From assembly GCA_017543445.1 (NCBI GenBank), contig JAFYGB010000047.1:1-32221 (forward strand): 32,221 nt of DNA, written 5' to 3'. Positions 1-8,786 of this stretch are shown in pieces. Within the stretch, counting starts at the first letter, position 1; every line of letters begins with the position of its first letter. This stretch comes from Lachnospiraceae bacterium (GTDB taxonomy: Bacteria; Bacillota; Clostridia; Lachnospirales; Lachnospiraceae). The position numbers and the translations under genes are program-made. The notes below the pieces were generated by a model. The model saw only the letters and a program-made list of their open reading frames with translations, was not told the origin of the DNA and did not search any database.

Positions 1-106
1 ATAATGTAGCGGCAATACACTCCTGTTAAGTAGTCTGAGCTACAGAATAGCAATCAAAAGTCCACAGCATCTGAATGTATTATGGCACAGTATAAAAGAG
101 AAAGGA

Positions 107-451
107 ATGTATGATTTACTGCTTCGTAAATATCATACAAGATTTAGCATGAAAGGAATATACTTTACCATTACGGGGCTGCAGCACTACTTTGGAGATA
201 ATTTCCTGAAGAAGGGAATGAAAGTCAAACTGGTGAAAGAGCCCGATAATGACTACGACAAAGAGGCGATCCGTGTCGAGCTGAAAGGCATGGGTAAGGT
301 CGGCTACGTCGCGAACAGCACGTACACGGTGCTGGGGGACAGCATGAGCGCCGGCCGTCTGTACGACCGGATCGGAAAGAAAGCTAAGGGTAAGGTGCTG
401 TATAAGACGCCCAAAGGTGTCGTATGTGAGCTGTGTGAGAAAAAAGACTGA
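107..451 (+). CDS. Small stand-alone HIRAN-domain protein
   Basis: The 114-residue product is nearly all one HIRAN-like domain. From about residue 15 it reads as a beta-rich module with FTITGLQHYFG, then GMKVKLVKEPDNDYDKEAIRV and GKVGYVANS, which fit the family pattern of a GMKV strand, an EPDNxYDxEAI segment and a GYVAN strand. HIRAN domains bind DNA ends or modified DNA and are usually fused to helicases or nucleases; here nothing else is attached. The start at 107 is preceded by GAGAAAGGA at suitable spacing. An in-frame ATG at 149 fits the family N-terminus better but has no ribosome binding site, so the first 14 residues are uncertain. The family call is fairly sure. The cellular role is unknown. 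Confidence 0.75.
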   Translation: MYDLLLRKYHTRFSMKGIYFTITGLQHYFGDNFLKKGMKVKLVKEPDNDYDKEAIRVELKGMGKVGYVANSTYTVLGDSMSAGRLYDRIGKKAKGKVLYKTPKGVVCELCEKKD

Positions 452-571
452 ATTCTCGGCCAATGTTTTAAAAAACGGACATTTTCATCTTGCGCAGTTA
501 CGAAAAATAAAGCATAATTGATGTGGCGACAGGACGGATCGAATACGCCGTCCTGTTCGGCATGTGAGGAT

Positions 572-766
572 ACTCCGCTGATCGCGCGCATGATCTGCGT
601 GGCGGATTCGTTTGACGCCATGAACTCGAACCGTGTCTACCGTAAGAAATTGAGTCGGGAACAGATCTTGGCAGAAATTGAAAAAAACAAGGGGAAACAA
701 TTCGGTCCAAACGTAGCGGATATCTTTTTGAAGCTGATCACCGAAGGGAAGATCGAATGGGAATAA
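572..766 (+). pseudogene. 3' remnant of an HD-GYP/HD-domain phosphodiesterase
   Basis: The reading frame ending at 766 encodes a segment beginning PLIARMICVADSFDAM and continuing NSNRVYRKKLSREQILAEI, then a KGKQFGPNVADIFLKLI tail. This is the usual C-terminal end of HD-GYP cyclic-di-GMP phosphodiesterases and related HD response regulators. The upstream HD and GYP motifs are absent. The residues before position 572 do not resemble the family, so only the last 65 or so codons survive. A short in-frame ATG at 518 could give an 82-residue product, but it would lack the metal-binding residues and is unlikely to work. It is best read as a gene remnant left by deletion. Confidence 0.65.
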
Positions 767-769
767 CAT

Positions 770-2071
770 ATGTATTTATCCGGGCCGAATAATCTATTTG
801 AAGCCATCATCTTATTGATCATTATCATACCGGTCGTGATCCTTCATTTTCTGGGTTGTATATTCCGATCGATCCGTTTGTTCTTCTCACCGGATCGCTG
901 GGCCATCCGCAGGCTGTTCAACAGTAAGGAAAATGCGGACCCGGACCGTGTGCATGATGCGCGCAACGAGTCCTATGACGGGATCTATGTCCGCGCAGAG
1001 CTGCCAGAGGAGGTCGAGCAGGCGACAGCCGCTCAGACACGTGGGGATGCGACCCCGGGCACGAGGATCAAAGCACGACTCCTTCTGTTTCTCGTAAGCG
1101 CGCTTCCCCTGGTGCTCGCCAGCGTGTTTGTCGCGAAACTTTCTTCGAATGGCTCGGATCATGTGGTGTTTGAGGCGGCGGTGCTGATCACGGCGACGCT
1201 CCTTCTGAAAACGCTCGTGCAATATATATTTAAATGTAAAACTCGTAGGATAGCTGGATGCGAACGAAAACTCGTGCTCGATCTTCTGAGCGGGCTGGTT
1301 AGTGGCGCCGAATGCGTGATACTCCTGTGCATATGGAAGGAGATCGGCTTGGGCGCTCTTGTTGTGTACATTTTCGGAGGCATATTGGATCTCGAAGTGC
1401 TTTGGATGAAAGCCTATGCGATCTCAGATGGGAGCCGTTATGCCTATCTCGAGCGCTATGCGATCCCTGTGCTGATCGGGACTGTTGCCTTTGAGGCCGG
1501 AGTTCCTCTGTGCATCTGGAAAATGATCTCCAGCGGTATCCGCCCGTTTGGGACGGCTTGTGTCCTGGGCTACGGGCTCTTGCAGATCCTGAAGGCGATC
1601 GTGAGGCTATTCTTAGCCAAACCTAAGTCGGGCTTCGAAACAAAACCTGAGACGAAAGATCCCACTGAGGCTGACCTGGAGCAGGATACGAAGCCGCAGG
1701 CCGGCGAGCCCGATTCGTGGATGTGCGCCCTGTTGATCGGTTCTCCGGAAGTCACCAAACTGAAAGATGTCGCATTGCGCTTAGTCCCGCTGGCAGTCGC
1801 TACGGCTGCCTGGGGTATATTTGCCAATTTCTCCCTAGAACTTTTTTCCGAAGGCATGGATCTGTGGACCATTCTCTTATTCGTTTGCATCGCATCCAAT
1901 GCATTTGTGGGTGGCAGATACACAGCGTCCTTCCGCAGGATCCTTTCCCTCGTCGGTCTCATTCCGGCTTTCATCCTTCTGTGGCCGACCATCGAATATG
2001 TGAGTATTTGGGGCACGCTTCTCATGGGCCTCGGGTATGTCATGTTCCGCTGGTACGACATGGCCTGCTGA
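770..2071 (+). CDS. Polytopic membrane protein of unknown function
   Basis: The 433-residue protein has a strongly hydrophobic N-terminal helix (about residues 9-31). A charged segment of some 70 residues follows, then about eight more hydrophobic stretches between residues 100 and 430. A second hydrophilic loop rich in Lys, Glu and Asp (about 285-315) splits the helices into two groups. I recognise no family motif. It begins three bases after the HD-GYP remnant stop, with only a weak GGGAA-like ribosome binding site, so it may once have been translated with that gene. Codon use resembles the neighbours. The coding call is good; the function is unknown. Confidence 0.7.
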   Translation: MYLSGPNNLFEAIILLIIIIPVVILHFLGCIFRSIRLFFSPDRWAIRRLFNSKENADPDRVHDARNESYDGIYVRAELPEEVEQATAAQTRGDATPGTRIKARLLLFLVSALPLVLASVFVAKLSSNGSDHVVFEAAVLITATLLLKTLVQYIFKCKTRRIAGCERKLVLDLLSGLVSGAECVILLCIWKEIGLGALVVYIFGGILDLEVLWMKAYAISDGSRYAYLERYAIPVLIGTVAFEAGVPLCIWKMISSGIRPFGTACVLGYGLLQILKAIVRLFLAKPKSGFETKPETKDPTEADLEQDTKPQAGEPDSWMCALLIGSPEVTKLKDVALRLVPLAVATAAWGIFANFSLELFSEGMDLWTILLFVCIASNAFVGGRYTASFRRILSLVGLIPAFILLWPTIEYVSIWGTLLMGLGYVMFRWYDMAC

Positions 2072-2119
2072 TGGATTTTTGAGGCAGGGCGGCGGCAGAA
2101 ACCGCGGGAGAGAATCGTA

Positions 2120-2148
2120 TAGCAAAAACGACGATTATGTTATATAAT
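2120..2148 (+). promoter_or_regulatory. Possible promoter for the acyltransferase gene
   Basis: A perfect TATAAT lies at 2143-2148. A poor -35 match, TAGCAA, lies 17 bp upstream. It sits in the 135-bp gap before the acyltransferase gene, in AT-rich sequence. The -10 is convincing; the -35 is not. Confidence 0.4.
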
Positions 2149-2206
2149 AGTGCAAATGGGATATGCCATAGAATATTGTGAACAGTAGTTTGGAAAGAGG
2201 AATGCC

Positions 2207-3352
2207 TTGAAGAAAAAATACTGCTACATGGACGTCATTCGTGTGATCTCCATGTTACTCATCGTTTTTTATCATATGTTGGTTGCCTTGCATTCTACCG
2301 GAGCCCGGCAGTATGGTTCGCTGCAGCCGTTCTTTGAGAATAAAAACGCGCACATCGCCACCGTCGGAGTCGGCCTTTTCTTCATGCTATCCGGCGCCGG
2401 TCTGATGCTTTCCTCCCAAAAAGGTAATTTCAAAGCGGGGCAGTTTTATAAGCGCCGTCTGATAAAGATCCTGATTCCGTATTATCTGGTAAACGTCCTC
2501 TATTTTGCCTTCCTGGCATTTCTTCAGGTCCATCGGGGACAGAGCATCGGCGATCTTTTACCGCAGCACATGACGATCCTGCGTCCATTTGCCATACTGT
2601 CCGGCATGGACACCTACCTGATGACATTCATGGGGGGGAATGCTTACACCCGTTTCTTCGGCGACATGCACCTGATGTATGGAATCGGGGAATGGTTCCT
2701 GGGCTGCCTGGTGCTCATGTACATCCTGTTCCCGCTGCTTCGTAAGGCGATGCTTAAGCGTAAGTGGCTGACGCTCGGGATCTCGACGGTTTACTTCGTT
2801 CTTATGGTGGTGTTCTACAGCAAGATCCCGCTGTTCCGCATCCTGGCGGAAGTGCCATTCTGTAATTTCTTTATCAAGATCTACGATTTCATCCTGGGAA
2901 TGTTCCTCGCTTTGGTGATCAAGGAGACCCCGCGCTGGACCTTCTGGCCCGCATTGGCCGTCGTCCTGACCTTCATCTTTTGTCCGGTGAAGCTTCCCAT
3001 CGAATTAAGCACTTCCATCGTTGTGTTGAACCTGGCGATCTATCTGGTCTTCCTGCGTTTGGAACCGGTATTTGAAAAAGCAAAGAAGCCCATGAAGGCC
3101 GTGACCTTCCTGTGTAAATATTCGTACATCTACTTTTTGGTACACCATGTGGTCATCCTGCAGATCACGGAGCGAAGGATATATCGTTGCAAGGTCGCTG
3201 GGGTTGCACTTTCAAACAGGCAGGTTTTGTTTTTGTTCTTGGAGGAACTCCTGGTCGGTGTGATCTGCGCCGCCGTCGTGGCCTTCCTTCTGAAATTGCC
3301 CTCCCTGATCTTCAAAAAGAAACAGGAAGCGCCGGCGGAAGCAGGAAAATAG
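2207..3352 (+). CDS. Acyltransferase family 3 membrane protein
   Basis: The 381-residue integral membrane protein matches the acyltransferase-3 (OafA/NolL/WecH-like) pattern. Near the N-terminus it has MDVIRVISMLLIVFYHM with the conserved Arg in helix 1 and a His near residue 22. This is followed by the GVGLFFMLSGAGL turn and the basic FYKRRLIKILIPYY motif. Around ten hydrophobic helices follow. Such enzymes move acyl groups, often acetyl, across the membrane onto surface sugars or other acceptors. The start is TTG at 2207, with GAAAGAGG at good spacing. It ends with a hydrophilic KKKQEAPAEAGK-type tail. No glycan genes adjoin, so the acceptor cannot be named. Confidence 0.85.
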   Translation: MKKKYCYMDVIRVISMLLIVFYHMLVALHSTGARQYGSLQPFFENKNAHIATVGVGLFFMLSGAGLMLSSQKGNFKAGQFYKRRLIKILIPYYLVNVLYFAFLAFLQVHRGQSIGDLLPQHMTILRPFAILSGMDTYLMTFMGGNAYTRFFGDMHLMYGIGEWFLGCLVLMYILFPLLRKAMLKRKWLTLGISTVYFVLMVVFYSKIPLFRILAEVPFCNFFIKIYDFILGMFLALVIKETPRWTFWPALAVVLTFIFCPVKLPIELSTSIVVLNLAIYLVFLRLEPVFEKAKKPMKAVTFLCKYSYIYFLVHHVVILQITERRIYRCKVAGVALSNRQVLFLFLEELLVGVICAAVVAFLLKLPSLIFKKKQEAPAEAGK

Positions 3353-3410
3353 TCGACCTTGCGAGAACGGTCGACATATGATACAATGCATAAAGTGCGC
3401 AAAAGCGCAC
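3352..3410 (+). promoter_or_regulatory. argC promoter with flanking palindrome and leader hairpin
   Basis: TTGCGA (3359-3364) and TACAAT (3382-3387) are separated by 17 bp. The -35 box is bracketed by a perfect inverted repeat, GTCGACC at 3352-3358 and GGTCGAC at 3369-3375, which is a plausible operator. Just after the -10, GTGCGC-AAAA-GCGCAC (3395-3410) can form a six-pair hairpin at the start of the transcript. An arginine repressor would be the textbook candidate for argC, but this palindrome does not look like an ARG box, so the regulator is unknown. Confidence 0.55.
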
Positions 3411-3439
3411 CATAATTCGTGAGAGTTAAGGAGAACGTT

Positions 3440-4390
3440 ATGAAGACGAAAGTATTTATCGACGGAAGCGAAGGAACTACAGGACTTCGGATCCACGAAC
3501 GGTTTTCACAGAGAGACGATATCGAGCTTTTGACTATTAGTGCAGAGCTTCGTAAGGATCCCGAGGAGCGGAAGCGCCTGATCAATTCATCCGATATTAC
3601 CTTCCTCTGCCTGCCGGATGCAGCGGCGATGGAATCAGTTTCCCTCATTGACAATGATCACGTGGTCATTATCGATACTTCGACCGCACATCGTACGAAC
3701 GAAGGCTGGGCTTACGGTTTCCCGGAACTCTCCAGCGATCACCATGCGGCCATTAAGAATGGCAAGCGCATCGCTGTACCCGGCTGCCACGCGACCGGTT
3801 TCATTTCCCTCGTTTACCCGATGGTAGCGGGCGGACTCATGCCTGCGGATTATCCCGTGAGTGCATTTTCCCTGACCGGTTATTCGGGCGGCGGAAAGAA
3901 GATGATCGCAGCATACGAAGCGGAAGATAAGGCACAGGATCTGTTTGCACCGCGCGAATACGCGCTCACGCAGCAGCATAAGCACCTGAAAGAGATGAAG
4001 AAGATCGCAGGTCTTACCCGCCTGCCGCTGTTCTCCCCGATCGTAGATGATTACTACAGTGGAATGGTGGTTACTGTGCCGCTTTATACCGACCTGCTGA
4101 AGGGCGCGACTGTCGAAGGCGTACGCGAATACTTCAAGGAATTCTACAAAGGGCAGAAGTTCGTCACCGTGGCGGACGCCGATGACGCGATCGCATCGAC
4201 CGGATTTATCTCCGGCAACCAGCTGTCCGGCTTCGACGGCCTGAAGATTTACATCACGGGCAATGAAGACCGCATTCTGCTGACTTCGCAGTTCGACAAC
4301 CTGGGTAAAGGTGCCTCCGGCGCTGCTATGCAGTGCATGAATATCGTGCTCGGCTGTGACGAAGCGAAGGGTCTGAACCTGAAAATTTAA
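3440..4390 (+). CDS. argC: N-acetyl-gamma-glutamyl-phosphate reductase, short form
   Basis: This is the NADPH-dependent enzyme that reduces N-acetylglutamyl phosphate to the semialdehyde in arginine and ornithine synthesis. The 316-residue length and sequence fit the shorter type-2 ArgC. It shows a nucleotide-binding GSEGTTG at residues 9-15, IDTSTAHR near 78-85, the catalytic cysteine in PGCHATG (Cys116), and the SGGGKKMI segment. ATG 3440 follows TAAGGAGAACG; an upstream GTG in frame at 3419 has no such signal. It has its own promoter and a terminator directly after it. No argJ, argB or argD adjoins, so the rest of the pathway must be elsewhere. Confidence 0.93.
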   Translation: MKTKVFIDGSEGTTGLRIHERFSQRDDIELLTISAELRKDPEERKRLINSSDITFLCLPDAAAMESVSLIDNDHVVIIDTSTAHRTNEGWAYGFPELSSDHHAAIKNGKRIAVPGCHATGFISLVYPMVAGGLMPADYPVSAFSLTGYSGGGKKMIAAYEAEDKAQDLFAPREYALTQQHKHLKEMKKIAGLTRLPLFSPIVDDYYSGMVVTVPLYTDLLKGATVEGVREYFKEFYKGQKFVTVADADDAIASTGFISGNQLSGFDGLKIYITGNEDRILLTSQFDNLGKGASGAAMQCMNIVLGCDEAKGLNLKI

Positions 4391-4411
4391 AGTTGACATT
4401 ATAAAACATCT

Positions 4412-4440
4412 AAAGACCGGTCGCAGGATCGGTCTTTTTT
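4412..4440 (+). terminator. Intrinsic terminator after argC
   Basis: AAAGACCG and CGGTCTTT pair across a 10-nt loop, followed by a run of T. It starts 22 bp after the argC stop codon and closes a single-gene transcript. Confidence 0.85.
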
Positions 4441-4484
4441 GTTTCCGCATTTCCGAATGTTTTCCACAAATATCGTTGAAAGTA

Positions 4485-4493
4485 TGGTACAAT
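4485..4493 (+). promoter_or_regulatory. Extended -10 promoter for the LuxE/LuxC-like operon
   Basis: TGG directly precedes TACAAT (4488-4493), forming an extended -10 element. No good -35 box is seen at 17 bp. The site lies between the argC terminator and the LuxE-like gene. Confidence 0.45.
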
Positions 4494-4560
4494 ACTACAC
4501 AGATGTGCAGAGAGAAAATACCAAGAAACTAGAATAGTGGAAATGACAAAAGGAGGAGAC

Positions 4561-5664
4561 ATGAATTATCTGGGGAGGCTGTTTGCGTGTAAGGACCCGT
4601 ATGACTGCAAGAAAGACGAATTGTTCTTAAACGCTTGCAAAGAAAACTTCGATCATCTGATCACACATTGTGAAGACTACCGGAAGATCTGCGTGGGGCT
4701 TGGCGTTCATTCTTCTGCGGACATTCACAAGCCGGAGGATATCCCGGTCATTCCGACCATGCTGATGAAGCAGCACGATTTCCGCTCGGGCCGCTACGTT
4801 GTGATGGCGACCTCGTCCGGGACCAGCGGCCGCATGAGCCACATCCGTTTTGAGCCCGCGGCGCTGAAGGCGGCGCTTCGCATGTCCGTGAAGGTCACGC
4901 GCTATCACAAGATCATGTCGGCAACACCTTGCCGATACATCGTGATGGGATATAAGCCCCATCGTTCGAACAAAACTGCGGTGACGAAGACGGCGTATCT
5001 GACGACGTTCCTGGCGCCTGCCATCAGCCGCAAATTCATTCTGAAACATACGCCGGAAGGCTACAAGCCCGACTTTGACAGCATCGTAAAAGCACTCGGA
5101 AAATACGAAAAAGGAAAGGCGCCCGTGCGATTTATGGGCTTCCCGTCATACACATTTTTCCTGTTCCGTATCCTGGAGGAGCGGGGACTTTCCTTCAAAC
5201 TCCCGAAGGACTCCATGATCCTGCTAGGCGGTGGTTGGAAGCAGTTCTACCAAGAGGCTGTCGATAAGGAGACATTCTACAAATTGGCGAAGAAGACATT
5301 GAATATCGATGAGGAGAATATCGTGGAATTCTTCGGCGCTGTCGAGCACCCGATCCTGTACACGGATTGTGCGTGTCACCATTTCCACGTGCCGGTGTAC
5401 AGCAAAGTCGTGATCCGCGACGCGGACACGCTGGAGCCGCTGCCGATGGGGCAACTCGGGCTCGTGAACCTGATCACGCCGATCTGTAAGGCTACCCCCA
5501 TCCTGTCGATCATGACGGACGACCTGGGGATCCTGCACGACGGCTCGCATTGCCCGTGTGGTGTAAAATCCCCGTATCTGGAGATCGTCGGGCGCGTGGC
5601 ACCGGACGACATCAAGACCTGCGCTGCCGGCGCAGCCGACATACTGAAGGGGGTGCAGGTATGA
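4561..5664 (+). CDS. LuxE-like acyl-protein synthetase
   Basis: The 367-residue protein belongs to the LuxE/PaaK branch of adenylate-forming enzymes. It carries the ATP-binding motif MATSSGTSGR at residues 82-91, VRFMGFPSY near the middle and a C-terminal region with CPCGVKSPYLEIVGR, a usual feature of LuxE. LuxE activates a fatty acid as acyl-AMP and moves it onto a cysteine for reduction by LuxC. ATG 4561 follows AAAGGAGGAGAC at ideal spacing; an earlier in-frame ATG at 4537 lacks this. It overlaps the LuxC-like gene by ATGA, so translation is coupled. No luciferase subunits are present. The substrate is unknown; the fold assignment is firm. Confidence 0.88.
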   Translation: MNYLGRLFACKDPYDCKKDELFLNACKENFDHLITHCEDYRKICVGLGVHSSADIHKPEDIPVIPTMLMKQHDFRSGRYVVMATSSGTSGRMSHIRFEPAALKAALRMSVKVTRYHKIMSATPCRYIVMGYKPHRSNKTAVTKTAYLTTFLAPAISRKFILKHTPEGYKPDFDSIVKALGKYEKGKAPVRFMGFPSYTFFLFRILEERGLSFKLPKDSMILLGGGWKQFYQEAVDKETFYKLAKKTLNIDEENIVEFFGAVEHPILYTDCACHHFHVPVYSKVVIRDADTLEPLPMGQLGLVNLITPICKATPILSIMTDDLGILHDGSHCPCGVKSPYLEIVGRVAPDDIKTCAAGAADILKGVQV

Positions 5665-6953
5665 TTCTTTTTGATGGTAAAACCTATGAAAGTTCGGAGC
5701 AGAACCGGCTTCTTTCGCAACTGCGGAAGAAGATCCCTGCGCTCTTAAGTAAGACATTGTCCCCGGAAGTCGTGATCGAGGCGGTGGAATGCCTGCGCGA
5801 GGATCTGCTTGCGGGACGGTTTGACGACCTGCTCACGTCCTTTCCGAAGGATATCGTGGAGACCTACAAAGGCCAGGCGGCGACGCTCCTTTCGAAAGAG
5901 CATCTGCATCTGAAACTTGACACGGAGCTCGGCAGCACGAAGGAATACGAGACCGAACCCATCGAGGGCTTCTCGCAGATCCGCGTGAAGAAGGTGCCGC
6001 TGGGTGTGCTGTTCCACATTTCCGCGGGGAACATGGACTTCCTGCCGGCGTACTCGCTGGTGGAGGGTCTGCTGACGGGGAATATCAACATCCTGAAATT
6101 GCCTTCGGCGGATAATGGATTATCCCTGAAACTGATCCAGCAACTTATCGAATATCGTCCCGAGTTGAGTGAATACATTTATGTTTTCGACACGGCTTCG
6201 ACGGATATCCAGGGAATGCAGAAGATGGCGCAGCTGAGTAATGCCATCAGCGTCTGGGGCAGCGACATGGCGATCAGTGCCGTGCGGCAGCTCGCTCCGA
6301 CGGGAGCGAAGCTCATCGAGTGGGGCCAGAAACTCGGGTTCTGCTATGTGTCGAATCTCACCGAGGTCCCGAATGCCGACGACGAGCTTACGGCGCTGGC
6401 GAAGCACATCGCGTTCACGAAGCAGCTTCTGTGCAGCAGCTGCCAGGTCATCTACGTGGACACCGATGACATGGGGCAGGTGCGCGCATTTGCCGAACGG
6501 TTCCTGCCGTTCCTCGAGAAGGCGGCAAATGAAAATGCCTCCGACGAGATCGGTATCCGTGCACGGGACACGTTGGTTGCGTACACCCAGAGCCTGAAGC
6601 GGATCATGGGCACCGAAAGCCGGGAAGACCACGTGCTTCGCGGCCGACGCTGTAGTCTGATCCTGTCCGATGACAGTGAGCTGGCGCTGTCTCCGATGAT
6701 GTGCAACGTTCTGGTGAAACCGCTCCCACGCGAACGGGTCGGGAAGATGTTGTATAAGGGCCGCTATTATCTGCAGACCGCCGGCCTGATCTGCCCGGAG
6801 GAAGACCGTGCGGACCTGGCTGCTCTATTTGTTCAGGGCGGCGTTACCCGCGTTACGAGAGGCGGCAACATGAGCGTTTACTTCCCCGGCGAATGCCACG
6901 ACGGTGAGTATGCACTGAGCCGGTATATGAAGATCGTGAATGTGGAAGTGTGA
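5661..6953 (+). CDS. LuxC-like acyl-CoA/acyl-protein reductase
   Basis: The 430-residue protein matches the LuxC acyl reductase family of the aldehyde dehydrogenase fold. It has VPLGVLFHISAGNMDFLPAYS (residues 112-132), a nucleotide-binding region NILKLPSADN, and ISVWGSDMAI. A probable catalytic cysteine lies in KQLLCSSCQ (Cys258). LuxC reduces the acyl group handed over by LuxE to an aldehyde using NADPH. The start overlaps the upstream stop codon (ATGA at 5661) and is preceded by GGGGGTG, indicating tight coupling. The two genes form a minimal fatty-acid-to-aldehyde unit without the LuxD thioesterase. The family is sure; the physiological product is unknown. Confidence 0.9.
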   Translation: MILFDGKTYESSEQNRLLSQLRKKIPALLSKTLSPEVVIEAVECLREDLLAGRFDDLLTSFPKDIVETYKGQAATLLSKEHLHLKLDTELGSTKEYETEPIEGFSQIRVKKVPLGVLFHISAGNMDFLPAYSLVEGLLTGNINILKLPSADNGLSLKLIQQLIEYRPELSEYIYVFDTASTDIQGMQKMAQLSNAISVWGSDMAISAVRQLAPTGAKLIEWGQKLGFCYVSNLTEVPNADDELTALAKHIAFTKQLLCSSCQVIYVDTDDMGQVRAFAERFLPFLEKAANENASDEIGIRARDTLVAYTQSLKRIMGTESREDHVLRGRRCSLILSDDSELALSPMMCNVLVKPLPRERVGKMLYKGRYYLQTAGLICPEEDRADLAALFVQGGVTRVTRGGNMSVYFPGECHDGEYALSRYMKIVNVEV

Positions 6954-7039
6954 GAACACAAAAAAGATAACATAGCACGTTGCTTCCGAATCGACGGTTT
7001 TGAAAGTGTGCATGTAAATAGACATATTGAGGAAGGAGT

Positions 7040-8698
7040 ATGAAACCAATGAACAACAATTATATCCCGGAGGGACTGAGTGAGAGCGAGGTGGCGGCTT
7101 CGGCCTGCGAGCTCGAGGAGATCCGCCCGACGATCGTTCGCGAGTTTGATATCGTGGTCGTCGGAGCCGGTGCAGCGGGTGTGCCCGCAGCAGGCTGGGC
7201 GGCCGAACTCGGCGCGCATGTCGCATTGCTCCAGAAGGAGTCCCACGTAGTGTCGCAGGGCAACTGCGGATCGGCGATCATCAAGTCTCGCTCGACGGAG
7301 GCCGGCATCGCAAAGTGGATCCACCATACGAACGGTCTGTGCGACTGGCGCGCGGACGTGAAGCAGTTGCGCGCGTACGCCGACCATTCGGAGGAGGCCA
7401 TGATGTGGTTCTGGAACCGCGGAGGCTTCACCACGGAGACGGAGTACGGCGACGGAAGCAAGGTCGACAGCAACACCGAGAGCGCGAAGCTCCTGAACGA
7501 TGGCGACAAACTGTGCGCTTTCATCAGCACAAGCGGCGATTTCACAGGCACCTGGCGTGACCGTGAGAATAGTTACGAATATGGCGACGACCATTGCTAT
7601 TTCTGGGCGCCGTGGGTCGGCCCGAAGCCTCTGAACGTGGGCAATGCGCTGAAGAATATCCTGGATAATGTGAAGGCAAAGCATCCGAACCTGGAGACAT
7701 TTTTTTCCACTCCGGCCGTACAGCTTGTGAAAGAAGGCGAGCGGGTGGTCGGCGTGATCGGCCGTAGCCCAGAGGGCGACTACATCCGCTTCAACGCAAA
7801 GAAGGCAGTCATCCTGGCAACTGGCGATTATACAAACAACGCCGCCATGGTAAAACGGTGGTGCCCGGACATTGACCGATTCGACAAGAAGCAATTCGGA
7901 AAGACGGGTGACGGACACATTCTCGCGATCAGCGCGGGCGCGCAGATAGAGCCCCTCGGACACACGAAGATGATGCATGATTTCGACTCCGCGCTCATGT
8001 GGGAAGAACCGTTCCTGTACCTGAACATGAACGGCGAACGTTTCACGAATGAGTACACCGGTTTCGTTTACATGGGAAACCTGCTGAAATACCAGCCGTC
8101 CTATAAGGGAACCATGCTCGACGCAGACCATAAGGAGAGCGGTTCGAAGGGGTGGTACTGCACCATCTACGACGACAGCTATATGACATGGCCAGATGAG
8201 TCTTTCGTTAGCGGTAAGGTACCGCCCCAGGTTATGAAGAAATTCATCCCCGGTGCGGTGGAGAACCCGCAGGGCGTCTTCAAGAATTTGATCGACTTGC
8301 ACTGCTGCGATACCTTGGAGCAGTTGGCGGAGGAACTGGGTCTTCCTTTTGAGACCATGAAGGCCTCCATCGATCGCTATAATTCGCTCTGTGAGGCGGG
8401 CTGTGACACGGATTTCGGTAAACCCGGTAAATATATGCACAAGATAGAAAAAGCGCCGTTTTGGGGCGCTAGGAAGCATATACGGGTATCTGCAGAGGTT
8501 TCAGGAGTGATCGTCAACGAAAACGCCCAGGCTCTGGACGCTTCCGGCAACCCAATCCCCGGCCTGTACTGCGCCGGCAACCTCGGCGGCCCCTTCTACG
8601 GTGGCGCCGACTATCCCTTCCACCAGACCGGCCTGTCACTGGGCCGCTGCTACACCTTCGGCATGATCGCCGCAAAGCACGCGATGGGGGAGATGTAG
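7040..8698 (+). CDS. FAD-dependent fumarate reductase-type oxidoreductase
   Basis: The 552-residue protein has a Rossmann FAD motif, DIVVVGAGAAGVPAAGWAAE (GxGxxG at residues 42-47), a VILATGDYTNN segment mid-way and the C-terminal GLYCAGNLGG...YPFHQTGLSLGR motif. These are typical of the FAD_binding_2 group, which includes the fumarate reductase, urocanate reductase and ketosteroid dehydrogenase flavoproteins. No FMN-binding domain, haem motif or export signal is seen, so it is probably cytoplasmic. ATG 7040 follows GGAAGGAGT. It lies 86 bp after the LuxC-like gene on the same strand with no terminator between, so co-transcription is possible. It would reduce or oxidise an alpha,beta-unsaturated substrate that cannot be identified here. 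Confidence 0.85.
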   Translation: MKPMNNNYIPEGLSESEVAASACELEEIRPTIVREFDIVVVGAGAAGVPAAGWAAELGAHVALLQKESHVVSQGNCGSAIIKSRSTEAGIAKWIHHTNGLCDWRADVKQLRAYADHSEEAMMWFWNRGGFTTETEYGDGSKVDSNTESAKLLNDGDKLCAFISTSGDFTGTWRDRENSYEYGDDHCYFWAPWVGPKPLNVGNALKNILDNVKAKHPNLETFFSTPAVQLVKEGERVVGVIGRSPEGDYIRFNAKKAVILATGDYTNNAAMVKRWCPDIDRFDKKQFGKTGDGHILAISAGAQIEPLGHTKMMHDFDSALMWEEPFLYLNMNGERFTNEYTGFVYMGNLLKYQPSYKGTMLDADHKESGSKGWYCTIYDDSYMTWPDESFVSGKVPPQVMKKFIPGAVENPQGVFKNLIDLHCCDTLEQLAEELGLPFETMKASIDRYNSLCEAGCDTDFGKPGKYMHKIEKAPFWGARKHIRVSAEVSGVIVNENAQALDASGNPIPGLYCAGNLGGPFYGGADYPFHQTGLSLGRCYTFGMIAAKHAMGEM

Positions 8699-8786
8699 GG
8701 GTTTCGGCAAGCTTTTTGGGTGGAGACTGCCCGGAAACTTAGCATAAAACTTGAGTATAGTTGAAAATCTGGCTCTGAAGCAGTTT

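Noticed and set aside
1-106. End of an upstream gene or RNA
   Set aside because: No open frame with family resemblance and no tRNA or rRNA structure was seen. Only a possible TATAAA-like box near 90 is present.
3635-4492. 285-codon antisense frame over argC
   Set aside because: It overlaps both argC and its terminator and carries no recognisable protein features.
5550-5660. N-terminal extension of the LuxC-like protein
   Set aside because: The extra 37 residues overlap LuxE coding sequence; the ATGA overlap start at 5661 fits family length and coupling.
6878-8479. Long antisense open frame over the flavoprotein gene
   Set aside because: It has no ribosome binding site and a composition rich in Arg, His and Leu. 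It mirrors the codon bias of the real gene, whose motifs are unmistakable.
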